DNA of 35,085 bases from Bacillus zhangzhouensis (GCF_000715205.1 NZ_JOTP01000028.1:1-35085), one strand, 5' to 3'. Shown: positions 8,694 to 17,584, counted from the stretch's first letter. Made by a program: numbers and translations. Notes: generated by a model not told the origin, from the sequence alone.

Positions 8694-9796
8694 TCAGCAT
8701 TCACTTCCATTCCGTCATACATGTCATCTGATGGATTTGCAATGATTTGATCGGCTGGTGTTAAACCTTTTGTTACTTCAAGAACATGACCTGACGTTTC
8801 ACCCAGGCCGACTTTTACTTTTTTCAGTACATTCTTCTCAACAACATAAACGTATTGTCCATCATTTTCTTTTTTTACTGCTGTTTCAGGAATCGTTTGC
8901 GCTTGGCGCTTGTCTGTTTCAATTTCCATGATCATTTTAAAACCTGGTTTTGCCTCAGGTTTTTTTCCCTTTATTTCAATTTCAACTGGATATTGAACAG
9001 TTTGATTGCCATCAGTTGTATCGGATGCTGCCCCGGCAGGAACAGCCCCCACTTTTTTCACGACTCCTTGCCAGCTTTTTCCGCGAATGACATCAGATGT
9101 TACCTTTACTTTTTGTTTCTTTTTGATTTTTATGGCATCATACTCAGAGATCAAACCTCGCACGATCATTTTTTTCTCATTGCCAATATGGATGATCGGC
9201 TGTCTCTCTTCTAGCTTCCCTGTTCCAGCCTCTTGCTCAATGGTTATGACTGTTCCTTCAATTTTACTATGTATCGTTAAATCTTCTAACTGTGCTTTTA
9301 CTTTTTCTTGGTTAAGCTCAGCTTGTTTTTGCTCTAATTCAGCTGCTTTCAGTTCTAATTCAAGCTGATCTCGCTCGCTTTTGGAATTGGAGCCAGATTC
9401 ACCTGCTTGTTTTTTATCTAATTCACTGAGTCTATTTTGCAGTTGTTCGCGTTTTAGTTTACTTGATTCAGCCGCTAGTGCTTGCTGCTGCTCTTCAAGC
9501 TCCAGTTCCTTATTTTCATATGTAAGGAGAGGCGTTCCAACCTTGACCTTTTCACCTTCTTTAACAGCAATTTCATTCAGTTTTCCCTTTTCCTCTTCTA
9601 CATAAATGAATTGCTCTTCAGAGAATGAAAGTGTCCCAGGTGTCATCACAGTAGATGTTATTTCTTTTGACGTGAGTTTAACTGTTTTAAAAGCTGCTGT
9701 AGAAGCAGGCTTTGATTGGTTTTTCGCAATGTTAAATCCAATAAATAGACCAATTACAATGATAAAAATTGATCCGATGATGATTTTCTTTCTCAT
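8690..9796 (-). CDS. yknX: membrane-fusion protein YknX
   Basis: A 368-residue HlyD/MacA-type adaptor. One N-terminal membrane anchor (about 4-24) is followed by a lipoyl/barrel-sandwich half, a charged coiled-coil hairpin rich in Glu, Lys and Gln (about 95-172), the second lipoyl half and a beta-barrel region to the C-terminus. It links to YknYZ in the same operon. The ATG is 9 nt after the yknW stop. In B. subtilis its assembly depends on YknW, which is interrupted here. Confidence 0.92.
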   Translation of the reverse strand: MRKKIIIGSIFIIVIGLFIGFNIAKNQSKPASTAAFKTVKLTSKEITSTVMTPGTLSFSEEQFIYVEEEKGKLNEIAVKEGEKVKVGTPLLTYENKELELEEQQQALAAESSKLKREQLQNRLSELDKKQAGESGSNSKSERDQLELELKAAELEQKQAELNQEKVKAQLEDLTIHSKIEGTVITIEQEAGTGKLEERQPIIHIGNEKKMIVRGLISEYDAIKIKKKQKVKVTSDVIRGKSWQGVVKKVGAVPAGAASDTTDGNQTVQYPVEIEIKGKKPEAKPGFKMIMEIETDKRQAQTIPETAVKKENDGQYVYVVEKNVLKKVKVGLGETSGHVLEVTKGLTPADQIIANPSDDMYDGMEVNAE

Positions 9797-9805
9797 AAAG
9801 ACATT

Positions 9806-10381
9806 CTACCCCCAGCTTACTGACATGTTGATTGTGGTTCCTACATATTGAAAAATGAAAGATAGTACATAAAAGACTCCTATCATCCTCCAAGAAATTC
9901 TCGGCGATATATGGCCGACTTGGATCAATAAAAAGCCTGTTAAAACAAGATTCCAGATTACAAATACATCGATATTGGCTAACACAGCATGCCATGGACC
10001 AGAGACTCGAATCAGTGCGTTTCATGATGTAACAGTGATATCTTTTGGAACATGGAAAAGGATGACCACCAAATGAGAAATAATCGTTCCAATGATCGTA
10101 ATTGGTGTAATAAACAGTACCGCTGAAAACAGCTGCTGAAACGACGCATCACCTTTTTCTAAAAATACGATGAACCTTTATATGGCAGCATTGATGACAA
10201 TCCCAAGTATTAGACCAATTAGTGTGACCAGCTCAGACAAATAAGTGATTATGACTGTTAAAACAAGCACACAGCATAAAGGCCACCAAACGACCGGATC
10301 TTCCCACACTCTTTTCAGGTGCTCTGTTGGTCTTGTGCTCACTCCTATGATCGTGGGCTTTTGCCTTTTTTCTTGCATCAA
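9806..10381 (-). pseudogene. yknW: yknW with two in-frame stop codons
   Basis: One reading frame runs from the start (TTG 10381 or ATG 10378, behind AGAGAGGATG) to a TAG at 9806-9808, directly before yknX. It is interrupted only by TAA at 10178-10180 and TGA at 10022-10024, and all three stops are in the same frame. Between the stops the frame still encodes hydrophobic helices (for example QQLFSAVLFITPITIIGTII and IWNLVLTGFLLI) typical of the Yip1-like YknW membrane protein. There is no frameshift. About 190 codons remain, shorter than the roughly 230 of B. subtilis YknW as I remember it, so an internal deletion is possible. Loss should weaken the YknXYZ exporter. Sequencing error cannot be excluded. 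Confidence 0.85.
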
Positions 10382-10822
10382 ATGTCATCCTCTCTATGTC
10401 AGGCAAGTATGCAAACGCACATTCACACTCTTGTTCTTTCTATTTTATCAAAAGATTGCCAATAAGTAATAGATCATTTGATTTTCTTATTTTCATAGAA
10501 GAAGAATTATAACTATTATTCTATTTTCACGAACAACATCCTCCAAATGACACCATGACCAGACCATATTCATATCAAAAAACACTGATTTTACTTACCT
10601 AAAAACATTTTATCAAGTAAACAAAATGCCTATCGGAATAAATATCCTTTTCCTTTGAATTCGGATGGTCACAGTGAGACACAACAAATTTTTGTTAAAA
10701 TAATCCTAATAATTTCGACAAATCCCGGCTTTATAGGACTATGATTGGTTTCTTTTACAGAACAACAGAGACTTTAGTATCAATACTTTCATATTAAAAA
10801 AATAAAAATAAAGGGATTTTAC
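10382..10822. other. AT-rich intergenic region between yknW and the rok paralogue
   Basis: No credible gene on either strand. The DNA is strikingly AT-rich, with A- and T-tracts from about 10470. The part next to yknW should hold its promoter: AAGAAC (10433-10438) and CGTTTG (10412-10417) on the minus strand look vaguely like an ECF sigma promoter but with a 15-bp spacer, so I do not call it. AT-rich DNA of this kind is what Rok binds. Confidence 0.5.
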
Positions 10823-10850
10823 TTGATCAAACGTTATTTTTTCATATAAT
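10823..10850 (+). promoter_or_regulatory. sigma-A promoter of the rok paralogue
   Basis: TTGATC (10823-10828), a 16-bp spacer and a consensus TATAAT (10845-10850), 47 bp before the start codon. Confidence 0.6.
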
Positions 10851-10896
10851 GTAAAATAGAGGTAGGTTAAATGATAGTGGAAATGGAGTCAAGTGA

Positions 10897-11274
10897 ATGT
10901 TAAGAGAAAAATTGAAAATGCAATTGATTTTACTTTATGAAAAGGAACAAGAAGCATGGCAATACTTTCGAAAGGAAAGAGAACAGATTTATCATGAGCT
11001 CAAATTACTTGATATGAAAGAAAGCAGACCCTCTAATGACAAAATATACTACGCTGCAAGATGCGTAGATATTATTAAAGAGAAAAAGGGAAGTATTGTG
11101 AGCACGAAAGAATTAAAAGAACAGCTTCAAGCCCAAACAGATTTCAATGTGAGACGAATCAGCGAATTGTATGATCTCATCCAGCAGCTCGACCCTCACA
11201 TTTCTAAAGCACGAAGGGGATGTTTTATTTACGAAGATCATACCCAAGTACCTCTACAAATTTTTCACACATAA
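10897..11274 (+). CDS. short Rok-like DNA-binding protein
   Basis: A 125-residue protein built like a shortened Rok. The N-terminal helix (about 1-40) ends in EREQIYHELKLLD, aligning with ERDAIYAKLRELD of the full-length Rok encoded at 16521-17102. The C-terminal part (about 57-113) contains ELKEQL, LIQQLDPHISK and ARRGCFIYE, aligning with ELQKEI, LIKMYPEVKK and YRGQYILE of Rok. The long linker and basic RRRR patch of Rok are missing. It probably binds AT-rich DNA and may form mixed complexes with Rok, like the plasmid protein sRok. Start ATG follows GGAG. It occupies the place of the B. subtilis transporter genes yknUV and points against its neighbours. Function inferred. Confidence 0.75.
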   Translation: MLREKLKMQLILLYEKEQEAWQYFRKEREQIYHELKLLDMKESRPSNDKIYYAARCVDIIKEKKGSIVSTKELKEQLQAQTDFNVRRISELYDLIQQLDPHISKARRGCFIYEDHTQVPLQIFHT

Positions 11275-11306
11275 AAAAATTGGTTACAGCCGCTGGCCAT
11301 AACCAA
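11273..11306 (-). terminator. terminator of the molybdopterin operon
   Basis: On the minus strand TTGGTTA pairs with TAACCAA around a 13-nt GC-rich loop that can itself pair, followed by seven T. It ends mobA...moaD transcription and meets the 3' end of the rok paralogue. Confidence 0.75.
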
Positions 11307-11321
11307 ATCCTCTAATAACTA

Positions 11322-11555
11322 TTATCCACCACTTACAGGAGGAATGAGTGCAACAGTGTCCCCGCTACGCACTTCAGCATTTTCCCTCGTATATATTTCG
11401 TTGACTGCAACCATCACATTTTGTGCAGCATCAACACCATATACCTCCTGTAATTCTATTTTAATCTCATCAACCGTTGTTTTATCTTTTTGAATGATGA
11501 TTTGTTGTTTACCGGCCTTCTCAGCAAGGCCGGCGAACAATAATACGTTAATCAT
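11322..11555 (-). CDS. moaD: molybdopterin synthase small subunit MoaD
   Basis: A 77-residue ubiquitin-fold sulfur carrier ending in PPVSGG; the terminal Gly-Gly is adenylated by MoeB and thiocarboxylated, and the sulfur is passed to the molybdopterin precursor in the MoaD-MoaE complex. The ATG is chosen because GAAGGTGATC lies just upstream; a GTG three codons earlier is also in frame but overlaps that site. It overlaps moaE by 8 nt. Last gene of the operon. Confidence 0.93.
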   Translation of the reverse strand: MINVLLFAGLAEKAGKQQIIIQKDKTTVDEIKIELQEVYGVDAAQNVMVAVNEIYTRENAEVRSGDTVALIPPVSGG

Positions 11556-12039
11556 GCCGATCACCTTCTTTTTCCTTCAGTTGAAGATCGCTAGGTTTTC
11601 CTTCTGGATAAGAAACAGTTTCAAGCTGATCACCTATCCAGGCCTCTCCGTCTTCCCAGTATTCTTTTTTCCAAATTGGAACGATTTCCTTGATTCGTTC
11701 AATGGCATATTCATTGGCTTCGTATGCGGCCTTCCTATGAGGAGACGAAACGGCTATCGCGACAGCAATGTCAGATATCTCAAGTGTCCCAATACGATGC
11801 ATAATGGCGACTTCAGTATCTGGCCATTGCTTCTTGATTTCTTGTCCAATTTGACTTAGCATGCTTTCGGCCATTGGTATGTATGCTTCATAGGTTAAAC
11901 GCAATGTTTTTTTGCCATTTGTCCACTCTCTGACCGTCCCGATAAACGTCGTAATAGCTCCTGCCTTTCGTCTTGTCACATGCTGAATCAATTCATTCAC
12001 ATCAATTGGCCCTTTTGTTATTTTAAAAAGTTCATTCAA
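11548..12039 (-). CDS. moaE: molybdopterin synthase catalytic subunit MoaE
   Basis: A 163-residue MoaE that inserts the dithiolene sulfurs into precursor Z with MoaD. The family segments are visible: FIGTVRE (37-43), the MHRIGTLEISD region around 80-90, SSPHRKAAYEA and VPIWKKE near the active site, where lysines act on the MoaD thiocarboxylate. The start overlaps the mobB stop by 4 nt and the end overlaps moaD by 8 nt. Length is slightly above the usual 150 or so. Confidence 0.95.
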   Translation of the reverse strand: MNELFKITKGPIDVNELIQHVTRRKAGAITTFIGTVREWTNGKKTLRLTYEAYIPMAESMLSQIGQEIKKQWPDTEVAIMHRIGTLEISDIAVAIAVSSPHRKAAYEANEYAIERIKEIVPIWKKEYWEDGEAWIGDQLETVSYPEGKPSDLQLKEKEGDRHD

Positions 12040-12560
12040 GTAAGGCTGCCTCCCTTCAATAAGTTAAAAGCATATGTCACCCCGCGCTTTTCAAAGGCTG
12101 AAAACACAGGAAACGAGTAATTTTCGGTTAATTGAAACTCTTGAGAAAAATAAATGGCTGCTTGTATATTGGAAAGTGTTGAAAGCTCAATGAGCTCCTG
12201 TTCGTTCTTTACGCAAACGATTTTGTAATAAGGCGCCTGTTTGTATCCCTCTATCAGGACAGCGTCTAACGGGAGATGTTCACACATGTTGAGCAACTGC
12301 TCTAACGTCATGTGCTGCATTGAAAAGTGACATTCACCTTCCCCTTCGACACCTGCGGCAAATGCACCCGCTTGAACATATCGATCGGTATCTTTTTCTT
12401 TAAAAAGACGATCTGGTTTCCCGCCATGTCCATGATGTTTGAAGCAGCCTAGCTTAAGCCCCTCATGTTCAGCCAACTGACATAACTTTTCGATCAATGT
12501 GGTCTTGCCACTATTTTGATAGCCGACCACCTGTAATATGCTTAATTTGGCATCCAGCAT
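12036..12560 (-). CDS. mobB: MobB GTP-binding protein
   Basis: A 174-residue P-loop protein that binds GTP and assists MobA in making guanylylated molybdenum cofactor. Walker A is GYQNSGKT (13-20), followed by the FKHHGH segment (40-45) typical of MobB. Its start overlaps the end of moeA by 19 nt, and moaE follows with a 4-nt overlap. The exact cellular need for MobB is unclear in the family. Confidence 0.93.
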   Translation of the reverse strand: MLDAKLSILQVVGYQNSGKTTLIEKLCQLAEHEGLKLGCFKHHGHGGKPDRLFKEKDTDRYVQAGAFAAGVEGEGECHFSMQHMTLEQLLNMCEHLPLDAVLIEGYKQAPYYKIVCVKNEQELIELSTLSNIQAAIYFSQEFQLTENYSFPVFSAFEKRGVTYAFNLLKGGSLT

Positions 12561-13816
12561 GGAGAGCCACCACCTTCGTGCTGAAACAGCAGAACATTCA
12601 CCTGATCACCTGCTTGAAAACCTCTTGTTCCCCCAGGCAAAGCGATGAAACAGTTGGCATCAGCAATAGAAGTCACCGCACTTGATTTATCAAGACCAGT
12701 TGGCGTCACACTCAGCTGGCTGCCAGTGAATTGGAGTGCTGCTCTGACAAATCGAGTAAAAGGATTGGCCTTTGGAAAATCATGTGTCAGCTTCGCCAAG
12801 GCAAAAGAAGGATACGGATTTTCTTTCAAACACCATCTATAGATGATCGGTTTCACAAATAATTCAAATCCAACAAAACAGGCAGCTGGATTTCCTGACA
12901 GCCCAAATAACAATTGACCATTTGGTAACGCAGCAACGGTCGTCACACTTCCCGGTCTCATGGCCACTTTATTAAACAAAACCTCTGCACCTAGCTTTTC
13001 ATAAATAGCAGGCAGAAAGTCAAAATCACCCACTGACACACCGCCTGTTGTAATGAGCATGTCTACCTTGCTCAAGGCTGATTTTACTGCATGATAGCTT
13101 TGATTGAAATCATCGGATACACCACCTAAATCAAGCGGCTCTCCTCCGGCTTCAAGAACCTGCGCAAAGACCATACTGAGATTACTGTTTCTAATTTTGC
13201 CCTCCATCATGGCATCACTTACCTGAAGAAGCTCTGTGCCTGTTGAGATAATGCCGATGACCGGCTTTTTGACAACTGGCACCACTGCATATCCGAACGT
13301 CGCCAGTATAGCAGTGACGCCTGAGGTCACTTTTATTCCTTTTTTGACCATCACTTTCCCTTTGAGCGTCTCTTCTCCTTGACGAGAAATATTATGTCCC
13401 TTTTGAAGCGGTCTTTTTAATGACATAAAAGGTTTCCCGTCTTTTTCGAAGGTCTTTGTAAGTTCGATCATGATGACGACATTTGCTCCGTCTGGAATCT
13501 TTGCACCTGTCATGATACGAATGGCTTGAAATGGTCCGATGGTTTTTGGTGAGACCATTCCTGCACCAATGTGATCAATGACCTCAAATTCAATCGAATG
13601 CTCACTTGATGCTTCTTTTGTATCTTCTGCCCGAAGTGCAAAGCCATCATACGGAGATCGATCAAAGGCAGGAACATCATGGTCTGCCACAATATCCTCT
13701 GCAGTGAACCTCCCAAGGCTATTCTTTAAAGGGACCCATTCTACTTCTCCATGCTTTTGATATTGGCTGACTTTCTTAATGGCCTCTTCTACTGGAATTG
13801 GCTGTCGTCTTTCCAT
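12542..13816 (-). CDS. moeA: molybdopterin molybdenumtransferase MoeA
   Basis: A 424-residue MoeA that inserts molybdate into adenylylated molybdopterin. The N-terminal FDRSPYDGFALRAEDT segment, IMTGAKIPDGANVVIMIE, the central ISTGTELL followed by GKIRNSN, TTGGVSVGDFDF and the LFGLSGNPAACFVGFE loop are all family hallmarks. ATG is used behind TAGGAGTGAG; a GTG one codon upstream is possible. Downstream of moeB by 12 nt; overlaps mobB by 19 nt. Confidence 0.95.
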   Translation of the reverse strand: MERRQPIPVEEAIKKVSQYQKHGEVEWVPLKNSLGRFTAEDIVADHDVPAFDRSPYDGFALRAEDTKEASSEHSIEFEVIDHIGAGMVSPKTIGPFQAIRIMTGAKIPDGANVVIMIELTKTFEKDGKPFMSLKRPLQKGHNISRQGEETLKGKVMVKKGIKVTSGVTAILATFGYAVVPVVKKPVIGIISTGTELLQVSDAMMEGKIRNSNLSMVFAQVLEAGGEPLDLGGVSDDFNQSYHAVKSALSKVDMLITTGGVSVGDFDFLPAIYEKLGAEVLFNKVAMRPGSVTTVAALPNGQLLFGLSGNPAACFVGFELFVKPIIYRWCLKENPYPSFALAKLTHDFPKANPFTRFVRAALQFTGSQLSVTPTGLDKSSAVTSIADANCFIALPGGTRGFQAGDQVNVLLFQHEGGGSPCWMPN

Positions 13817-13828
13817 CACGTCTCACTC

Positions 13829-14845
13829 CTATATGCCTAGCAGTCTTGCTAGTAATGAATTTGCTACTTTTTCATCATTTGTCCCATGGATTAATGCACG
13901 TCCTCCTTTGAAACAGACAATACGGTATGTTTCATAGCGTACATGGATTAAAAAATCGTTCACTTCCACCTCACAAATAGACGACAGACGTTCTTTCAAA
14001 TACTCAAATGATAGATTCGCTAAATCCTTTGACACGATTTGAACTGTGTCTCGCCCGCAGAGGACCGTCGTTTTTTTACGCTGATCGTGTAAATATGGGT
14101 AGGTTCTTTTCGTGCCGCAAGATGGACAGTCCTGCTGCTTAGTACGAGATAAATCCATTTTAAACGATGTGGACTGCCATAGATCAAATGTGACAAACTT
14201 CTGCTCGATTTGATCTTCATGCCCAGTTAAATATTTTAGTGCCTCTGTTTGCTGATAAGCAGAGACCATTTGAACAGCAGGTGAAATAATCCCCGCTGTA
14301 TCACACGTCAGACCACCAACAGGCATTGCTGTGAAAACACATGATAAACAAGGCGTTTTATCCGGCAGTATGGTCATATACATCCCCTGACTGCTCACAC
14401 AGGCACCATATATCCACGGCGTCTTCGTTTCTAGTGATAAATCATTCATCACCATTCTTGTCTCAAAATTATCTGTCGCATCAATGACGATATCCGCTCT
14501 CTGAAATAATGGTCTTAATAGCTCAGCCCCAGCATCTTCAATAAGGGCGTGTATGGTCACTTCATGGTTGATCTCTTGGAGACGTTTTTTTGACGCAATC
14601 GCTTTTGGCACATGTGCCTTTGCATCATGTTCCGTATAGAGCTGCTGCCGCTGTAAATTTGAGAACTCTACATAATCACGATCTACAATTGTCAAAGTGC
14701 CGATTCCAGACCGGACAAGCCCTTCAGCAGATGCAGTTCCAAGTGCACCAGCTCCAACGATCAGGACATGACTTGCAGCCAATGCCTGCTGGCCTTTTTC
14801 CCCTACCGGAGGGAACAAGATTTGTCTTGAATATCGCTCCTTCAA
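13829..14845 (-). CDS. moeB: MoaD-adenylating enzyme MoeB
   Basis: A ThiF/E1-like enzyme that adenylates the C-terminal Gly of MoaD. The chosen TTG start gives 338 residues beginning MKERYSRQ and lies 9 nt after GAGGAGGAG; an in-frame ATG at 14878 would add 11 residues and overlap the mobA stop by 4 nt, but has no good ribosome site. GAGALG nucleotide loop (31-36), the DATDNFETR segment, and two CxxC pairs (PCLSC, DCPSC) for structural zinc are seen. The C-terminal 90 residues are less conserved. Confidence 0.92.
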   Translation of the reverse strand: MKERYSRQILFPPVGEKGQQALAASHVLIVGAGALGTASAEGLVRSGIGTLTIVDRDYVEFSNLQRQQLYTEHDAKAHVPKAIASKKRLQEINHEVTIHALIEDAGAELLRPLFQRADIVIDATDNFETRMVMNDLSLETKTPWIYGACVSSQGMYMTILPDKTPCLSCVFTAMPVGGLTCDTAGIISPAVQMVSAYQQTEALKYLTGHEDQIEQKFVTFDLWQSTSFKMDLSRTKQQDCPSCGTKRTYPYLHDQRKKTTVLCGRDTVQIVSKDLANLSFEYLKERLSSICEVEVNDFLIHVRYETYRIVCFKGGRALIHGTNDEKVANSLLARLLGI

Positions 14846-14874
14846 TGTTGTTCTCTCCTCCTCGTTTTTATGTA

Positions 14875-15459
14875 TCATATCATACCGTTTTCAGGTAAAT
14901 CGCTTCTTTTATTGATATTGTGAAATTCATTTGATGTCACGTTGAGTTCGTCCTCTGGAACAACGCGCACCTTGAGCTTTTGAAGCAAGTCTTTGATCGC
15001 TAATTGATTCTCTTTTAAACACGCGTGAATAAACGGCAGACAGCGGCGGTGATAAAGCGCAAACAGGGGTTGTAATCTGCCCTGCACAAACGGGACAACG
15101 GCATCTACATGCTCGTTGCAATAGGACGATAATACCTCGGCTGTCTCTTTTCGTATGAAAGGCATATCACATGCAGTCACCAAATACCAGTCCGCATCTT
15201 GCTTTTGCATAGCGGTATACATGCCGGCAAGCGGCCCGCACCCGCGCATCTGTTCATCATCTAACCAGACAGCTTGTTCACCTCTTGCTTTGAAAAAAGG
15301 CAAAAGCGCTGGATGACTGATGATGATGGTTTGTGCATCCAATAGCTGCTTTTTAACATGCTCATACAGTGGTTTTCCTTGATACACATGACTTGCCTTT
15401 GGCTCTCCAAAACGTCTGGAAGCTCCTCCAGCTAATATCACATTCACTACGCTCATCAT
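14875..15459 (-). CDS. mobA: molybdenum cofactor guanylyltransferase MobA
   Basis: A 194-residue nucleotidyltransferase that joins GMP to molybdopterin. The N-terminal [14 protein letters not shown] motif binds [11 protein letters not shown] (about 97-104) holds the metal-binding Asp, and the [18 protein letters not shown] segment is typical. First gene of the cofactor operon; two adjacent ATG codons follow AAAGGGGATGG. Encoding MobA implies use of a guanine-dinucleotide form of the cofactor, for example in nitrate reductase or formate dehydrogenase elsewhere in the genome. Confidence 0.94.
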   Translation of the reverse strand: MMSVVNVILAGGASRRFGEPKASHVYQGKPLYEHVKKQLLDAQTIIISHPALLPFFKARGEQAVWLDDEQMRGCGPLAGMYTAMQKQDADWYLVTACDMPFIRKETAEVLSSYCNEHVDAVVPFVQGRLQPLFALYHRRCLPFIHACLKENQLAIKDLLQKLKVRVVPEDELNVTSNEFHNINKRSDLPENGMI

Positions 15460-15482
15460 CCCATCCCCTTTGATATGGTTGT

Positions 15483-15509
15483 TCTATTTACACTCATTTC
15501 GCATACTTT
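15483..15509 (+). promoter_or_regulatory. candidate sigma-E promoter of cse15
   Basis: CATACTTT (15502-15509) resembles the sigma-E -10 (CATACAnT); a weak -35 (TCTATTT, 15483-15489) stands 12 bp upstream. cse15 is sigma-E dependent in B. subtilis, which supports the call more than the -35 does. Confidence 0.45.
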
Positions 15510-15539
15510 ATTGGTAACATGAATAAGGAGGGTCTACCT

Positions 15540-16457
15540 ATGAACCGGCGCCATGCTTCTCCCCTATTCCATGATCTATCTCAAGAGAATTTATATTTAA
15601 AAGCTGAAACTGCCAAATATCAACAAATGATTTCTGATTTACAGTCCACATATACGTATTCTAAAAATAAGAAGTTAACTCAAGAATATCATGAGATGAA
15701 AAAGGATTTCACTGAATTAAAACAACAATTGGAGGAAATGACCATTGATCAAGGCGATGCTGCCTCTAAAATACAGGATCTCTCCTATAGCAAATCAGAA
15801 TTATTACATAAAATGGTCCTTCTCCATGAGATGCTGCAAAAGGAAACCTATCATAGAAGAAAAGAAACAGAAGAAAAGCACCGGCTGCATTTGAAAGTTG
15901 TAAAATATAAGGAAATCTCTCAACAATTAACTGAACGGTTACAGGATCAAGATAAGCTGCTTTCAAAAGAGGAGAAGAAAGGAAATACATTATCAGCTGT
16001 GATTGAAAAGCTGCAGCAAACACTAAGCGATAAAAACGCAGAGCTCTATTTATTACAGGAAGGCGTCAGGCATCTTCAGGAACGTTTTTATGAAACACAA
16101 GAAAAATTACTGCAAATTGAAAAGGCAAAGGAAGCGATTTTTTATGAAGCGCTCACAAGCTATCAAAAACAGTTAGCAGAAAGCGAGGAATGGATCGCAG
16201 CTCATTTTGCTGATATTGACCAGTCAACTCAAACAAACAGCGAGCCTTTCTCACCAGATCGTATCCTGCAAACAACGGAAGAAATTGAACCTATTTTGAA
16301 AAAACTAAACGAACAAGTTCAAACCCTCCAGGCACAAGTCGATGCGGTGCAGCGTAACGGGGAGGTTATGACAGTGAAAATCGAAGGATTCAAGAAACAG
16401 CGTGACCACATGCCTAAAGAACGAAAGATTGTCTATACAGTTGATCAAAAGAAGTGA
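15540..16457 (+). CDS. cse15: sporulation protein Cse15 (YknT)
   Basis: A 305-residue highly charged protein, almost entirely coiled-coil (Glu, Lys and Gln rich from about residue 15 to 200 and again 245-285), with no membrane segment or known catalytic motif. The start is the ATG behind AAGGAGGG; an ATG 21 nt upstream would place that ribosome site inside the gene. It is divergent from mobA and convergent with rok, the position of yknT/cse15 in B. subtilis, where it is expressed in the mother cell under sigma-E. Molecular role unknown. Confidence 0.85.
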   Translation: MNRRHASPLFHDLSQENLYLKAETAKYQQMISDLQSTYTYSKNKKLTQEYHEMKKDFTELKQQLEEMTIDQGDAASKIQDLSYSKSELLHKMVLLHEMLQKETYHRRKETEEKHRLHLKVVKYKEISQQLTERLQDQDKLLSKEEKKGNTLSAVIEKLQQTLSDKNAELYLLQEGVRHLQERFYETQEKLLQIEKAKEAIFYEALTSYQKQLAESEEWIAAHFADIDQSTQTNSEPFSPDRILQTTEEIEPILKKLNEQVQTLQAQVDAVQRNGEVMTVKIEGFKKQRDHMPKERKIVYTVDQKK

Positions 16458-16483
16458 TCAGCTCATGATGTAAAAAATAAAAA

Positions 16484-16520
16484 AACTGCCGGCTTTTACG
16501 CCCAGCAGTTTCTTTTTTAT
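16484..16520. terminator. bidirectional terminator between cse15 and rok
   Basis: AACTGC (16484-16489) with internal CGGC and GCC pairs with GCAGTT (16505-16510). T-runs lie on both sides (TCTTTTTTATTT on plus, TTTTTTTATT on minus), serving both convergent genes. Confidence 0.8.
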
Positions 16521-17102
16521 TTATTCGTCTTCTGTTTGAATGTCGCCTTCTAAAATATACTGTCCGCGATAAGGCTTCTTCACTTCAGGATACATTTTAA
16601 TTAAGCTTTGCATAAACGTGGTCATATTTGGAATTTCAAGACCGCTCTCTTTTTCAATCTCTTTTTGAAGCTCTGAGCTTTTAATTGCCGCATTATGACG
16701 CTTTAACGTTTTGATCGCAGCTTCACGAAGCTTAGCTGCCTTTGAACCAGGTCGAGCTGTGCCTCTTCTGCGTCTTGTAGTTCCTTCAGGAATACCTACA
16801 GGTGCACCGTTTAGCTGACCTGTTCCTAAAGGTGATGTAGCGTTTGATTGTGATGGCGCCGGCTGCTGGTAGCTTCTCATTTCTTGTGCAGCTAGCTCAG
16901 CTAATACAGGCAGTGAATCCGTTTTTCTCTCTGTACGCACTTCTTTTTTTGTATCTGTCACTAGACCTGTTCCTTGACGGTCTAATTCTCTTAATTTTGC
17001 ATAAATCGCATCTCGTTCAATTTGATATTCACGAATGACCTTTACTTCTGCTTCATTTAGTTGTTCCAATCGTAAACGTAACGCTTCCCTCTCATTAAAC
17101 AA
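16521..17102 (-). CDS. rok: nucleoid-associated repressor Rok
   Basis: A 193-residue xenogeneic silencer that coats AT-rich DNA and represses comK and many acquired genes. The N-terminal oligomerising helices (1-43, ending ERDAIYAKLRELD) are followed by a low-complexity linker (about 45-108), a basic patch RRRR (110-113) with GTARPGSKAAK, and the C-terminal winged-helix DNA-binding domain (about 119-187) including PNMTTFMQSLIK and YRGQYILE. Start is TTG after GAGGGGG. It lies between cse15 and ykuV as in B. subtilis. A shortened relative is encoded 5 kb away at 10897-11274. Confidence 0.95.
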   Translation of the reverse strand: MFNEREALRLRLEQLNEAEVKVIREYQIERDAIYAKLRELDRQGTGLVTDTKKEVRTERKTDSLPVLAELAAQEMRSYQQPAPSQSNATSPLGTGQLNGAPVGIPEGTTRRRRGTARPGSKAAKLREAAIKTLKRHNAAIKSSELQKEIEKESGLEIPNMTTFMQSLIKMYPEVKKPYRGQYILEGDIQTEDE

Positions 17103-17556
17103 TGGATTTCCCCCTCATCATATAAAAAATATTCTATAGTAAATATTAGATTAGAAAACTAATTTTATCAACTATTTTTTTATCATTTTACAGTTTGCTA
17201 ACAGATAGGTATTTTCAACTAAAATTTTGCCAAAGAGGAAAATTCGGCACCCAGTTCATTGCCACTATAGGCTTTTGACAAACTTTAAAATATTGTAAAA
17301 AATTTGAATAAACGCTTCTACTACTTGATTTATATAGTTATTTACCAAACTGAAATTTCTTTTGTGCAAAAACGTTCTGAATAGTAAAAAGTTAAAATCT
17401 TTACATTTTCATTTCAAAATAAAAATGTAAATAGGTCGTAATACCTTTTTATTTCAAAGATATTTTTTAATAAACTCCCTCATTTTCTCTTTTCTTAGGA
17501 ATAACACCTACATGAAAAGTCCATCTAGTCCAATATGTCGCCTGTTTTTGCCCATG
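17103..17556. other. AT-rich control region upstream of rok
   Basis: No gene is seen on either strand. The DNA is very AT-rich with many A/T tracts, as expected for rok autorepression. A 10-bp inverted repeat TTTACATTTT/AAAATGTAAA (17400-17409 and 17422-17431) stands out. I could not fix a convincing -35/-10 pair for rok. Confidence 0.5.
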
Positions 17557-17578
17557 AAAAAACCCCCATTCATGGGGG
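17557..17578 (-). terminator. terminator of ykuV
   Basis: On the minus strand CCCCCAT, a 2-nt loop and ATGGGGG, followed by six T: a strong rho-independent terminator after ykuV. Confidence 0.9.
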
Positions 17579-17584
17579 AAAAGC

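Noticed and set aside
9006..9851. Long plus-strand frames opposite yknX, and similar frames opposite fruA, moeA and ykuN
   Set aside because: Shadows of minus-strand genes: Ser/Cys/Phe-rich composition, no ribosome sites, no family resemblance.
9732..10025. 97-codon minus-strand frame over the end of yknW
   Set aside because: It is another frame of the yknW remnant and of the yknX start; the composition (MKRTDSSLWS...) has no membrane character, unlike the true yknW frame.
10412..10438. ECF (sigma-W-like) promoter of yknW
   Set aside because: AAGAAC and CGTTTG are only loosely like TGAAAC/CGTA and the spacer is 15 bp; sigma-W control is known in B. subtilis but cannot be supported from this sequence.
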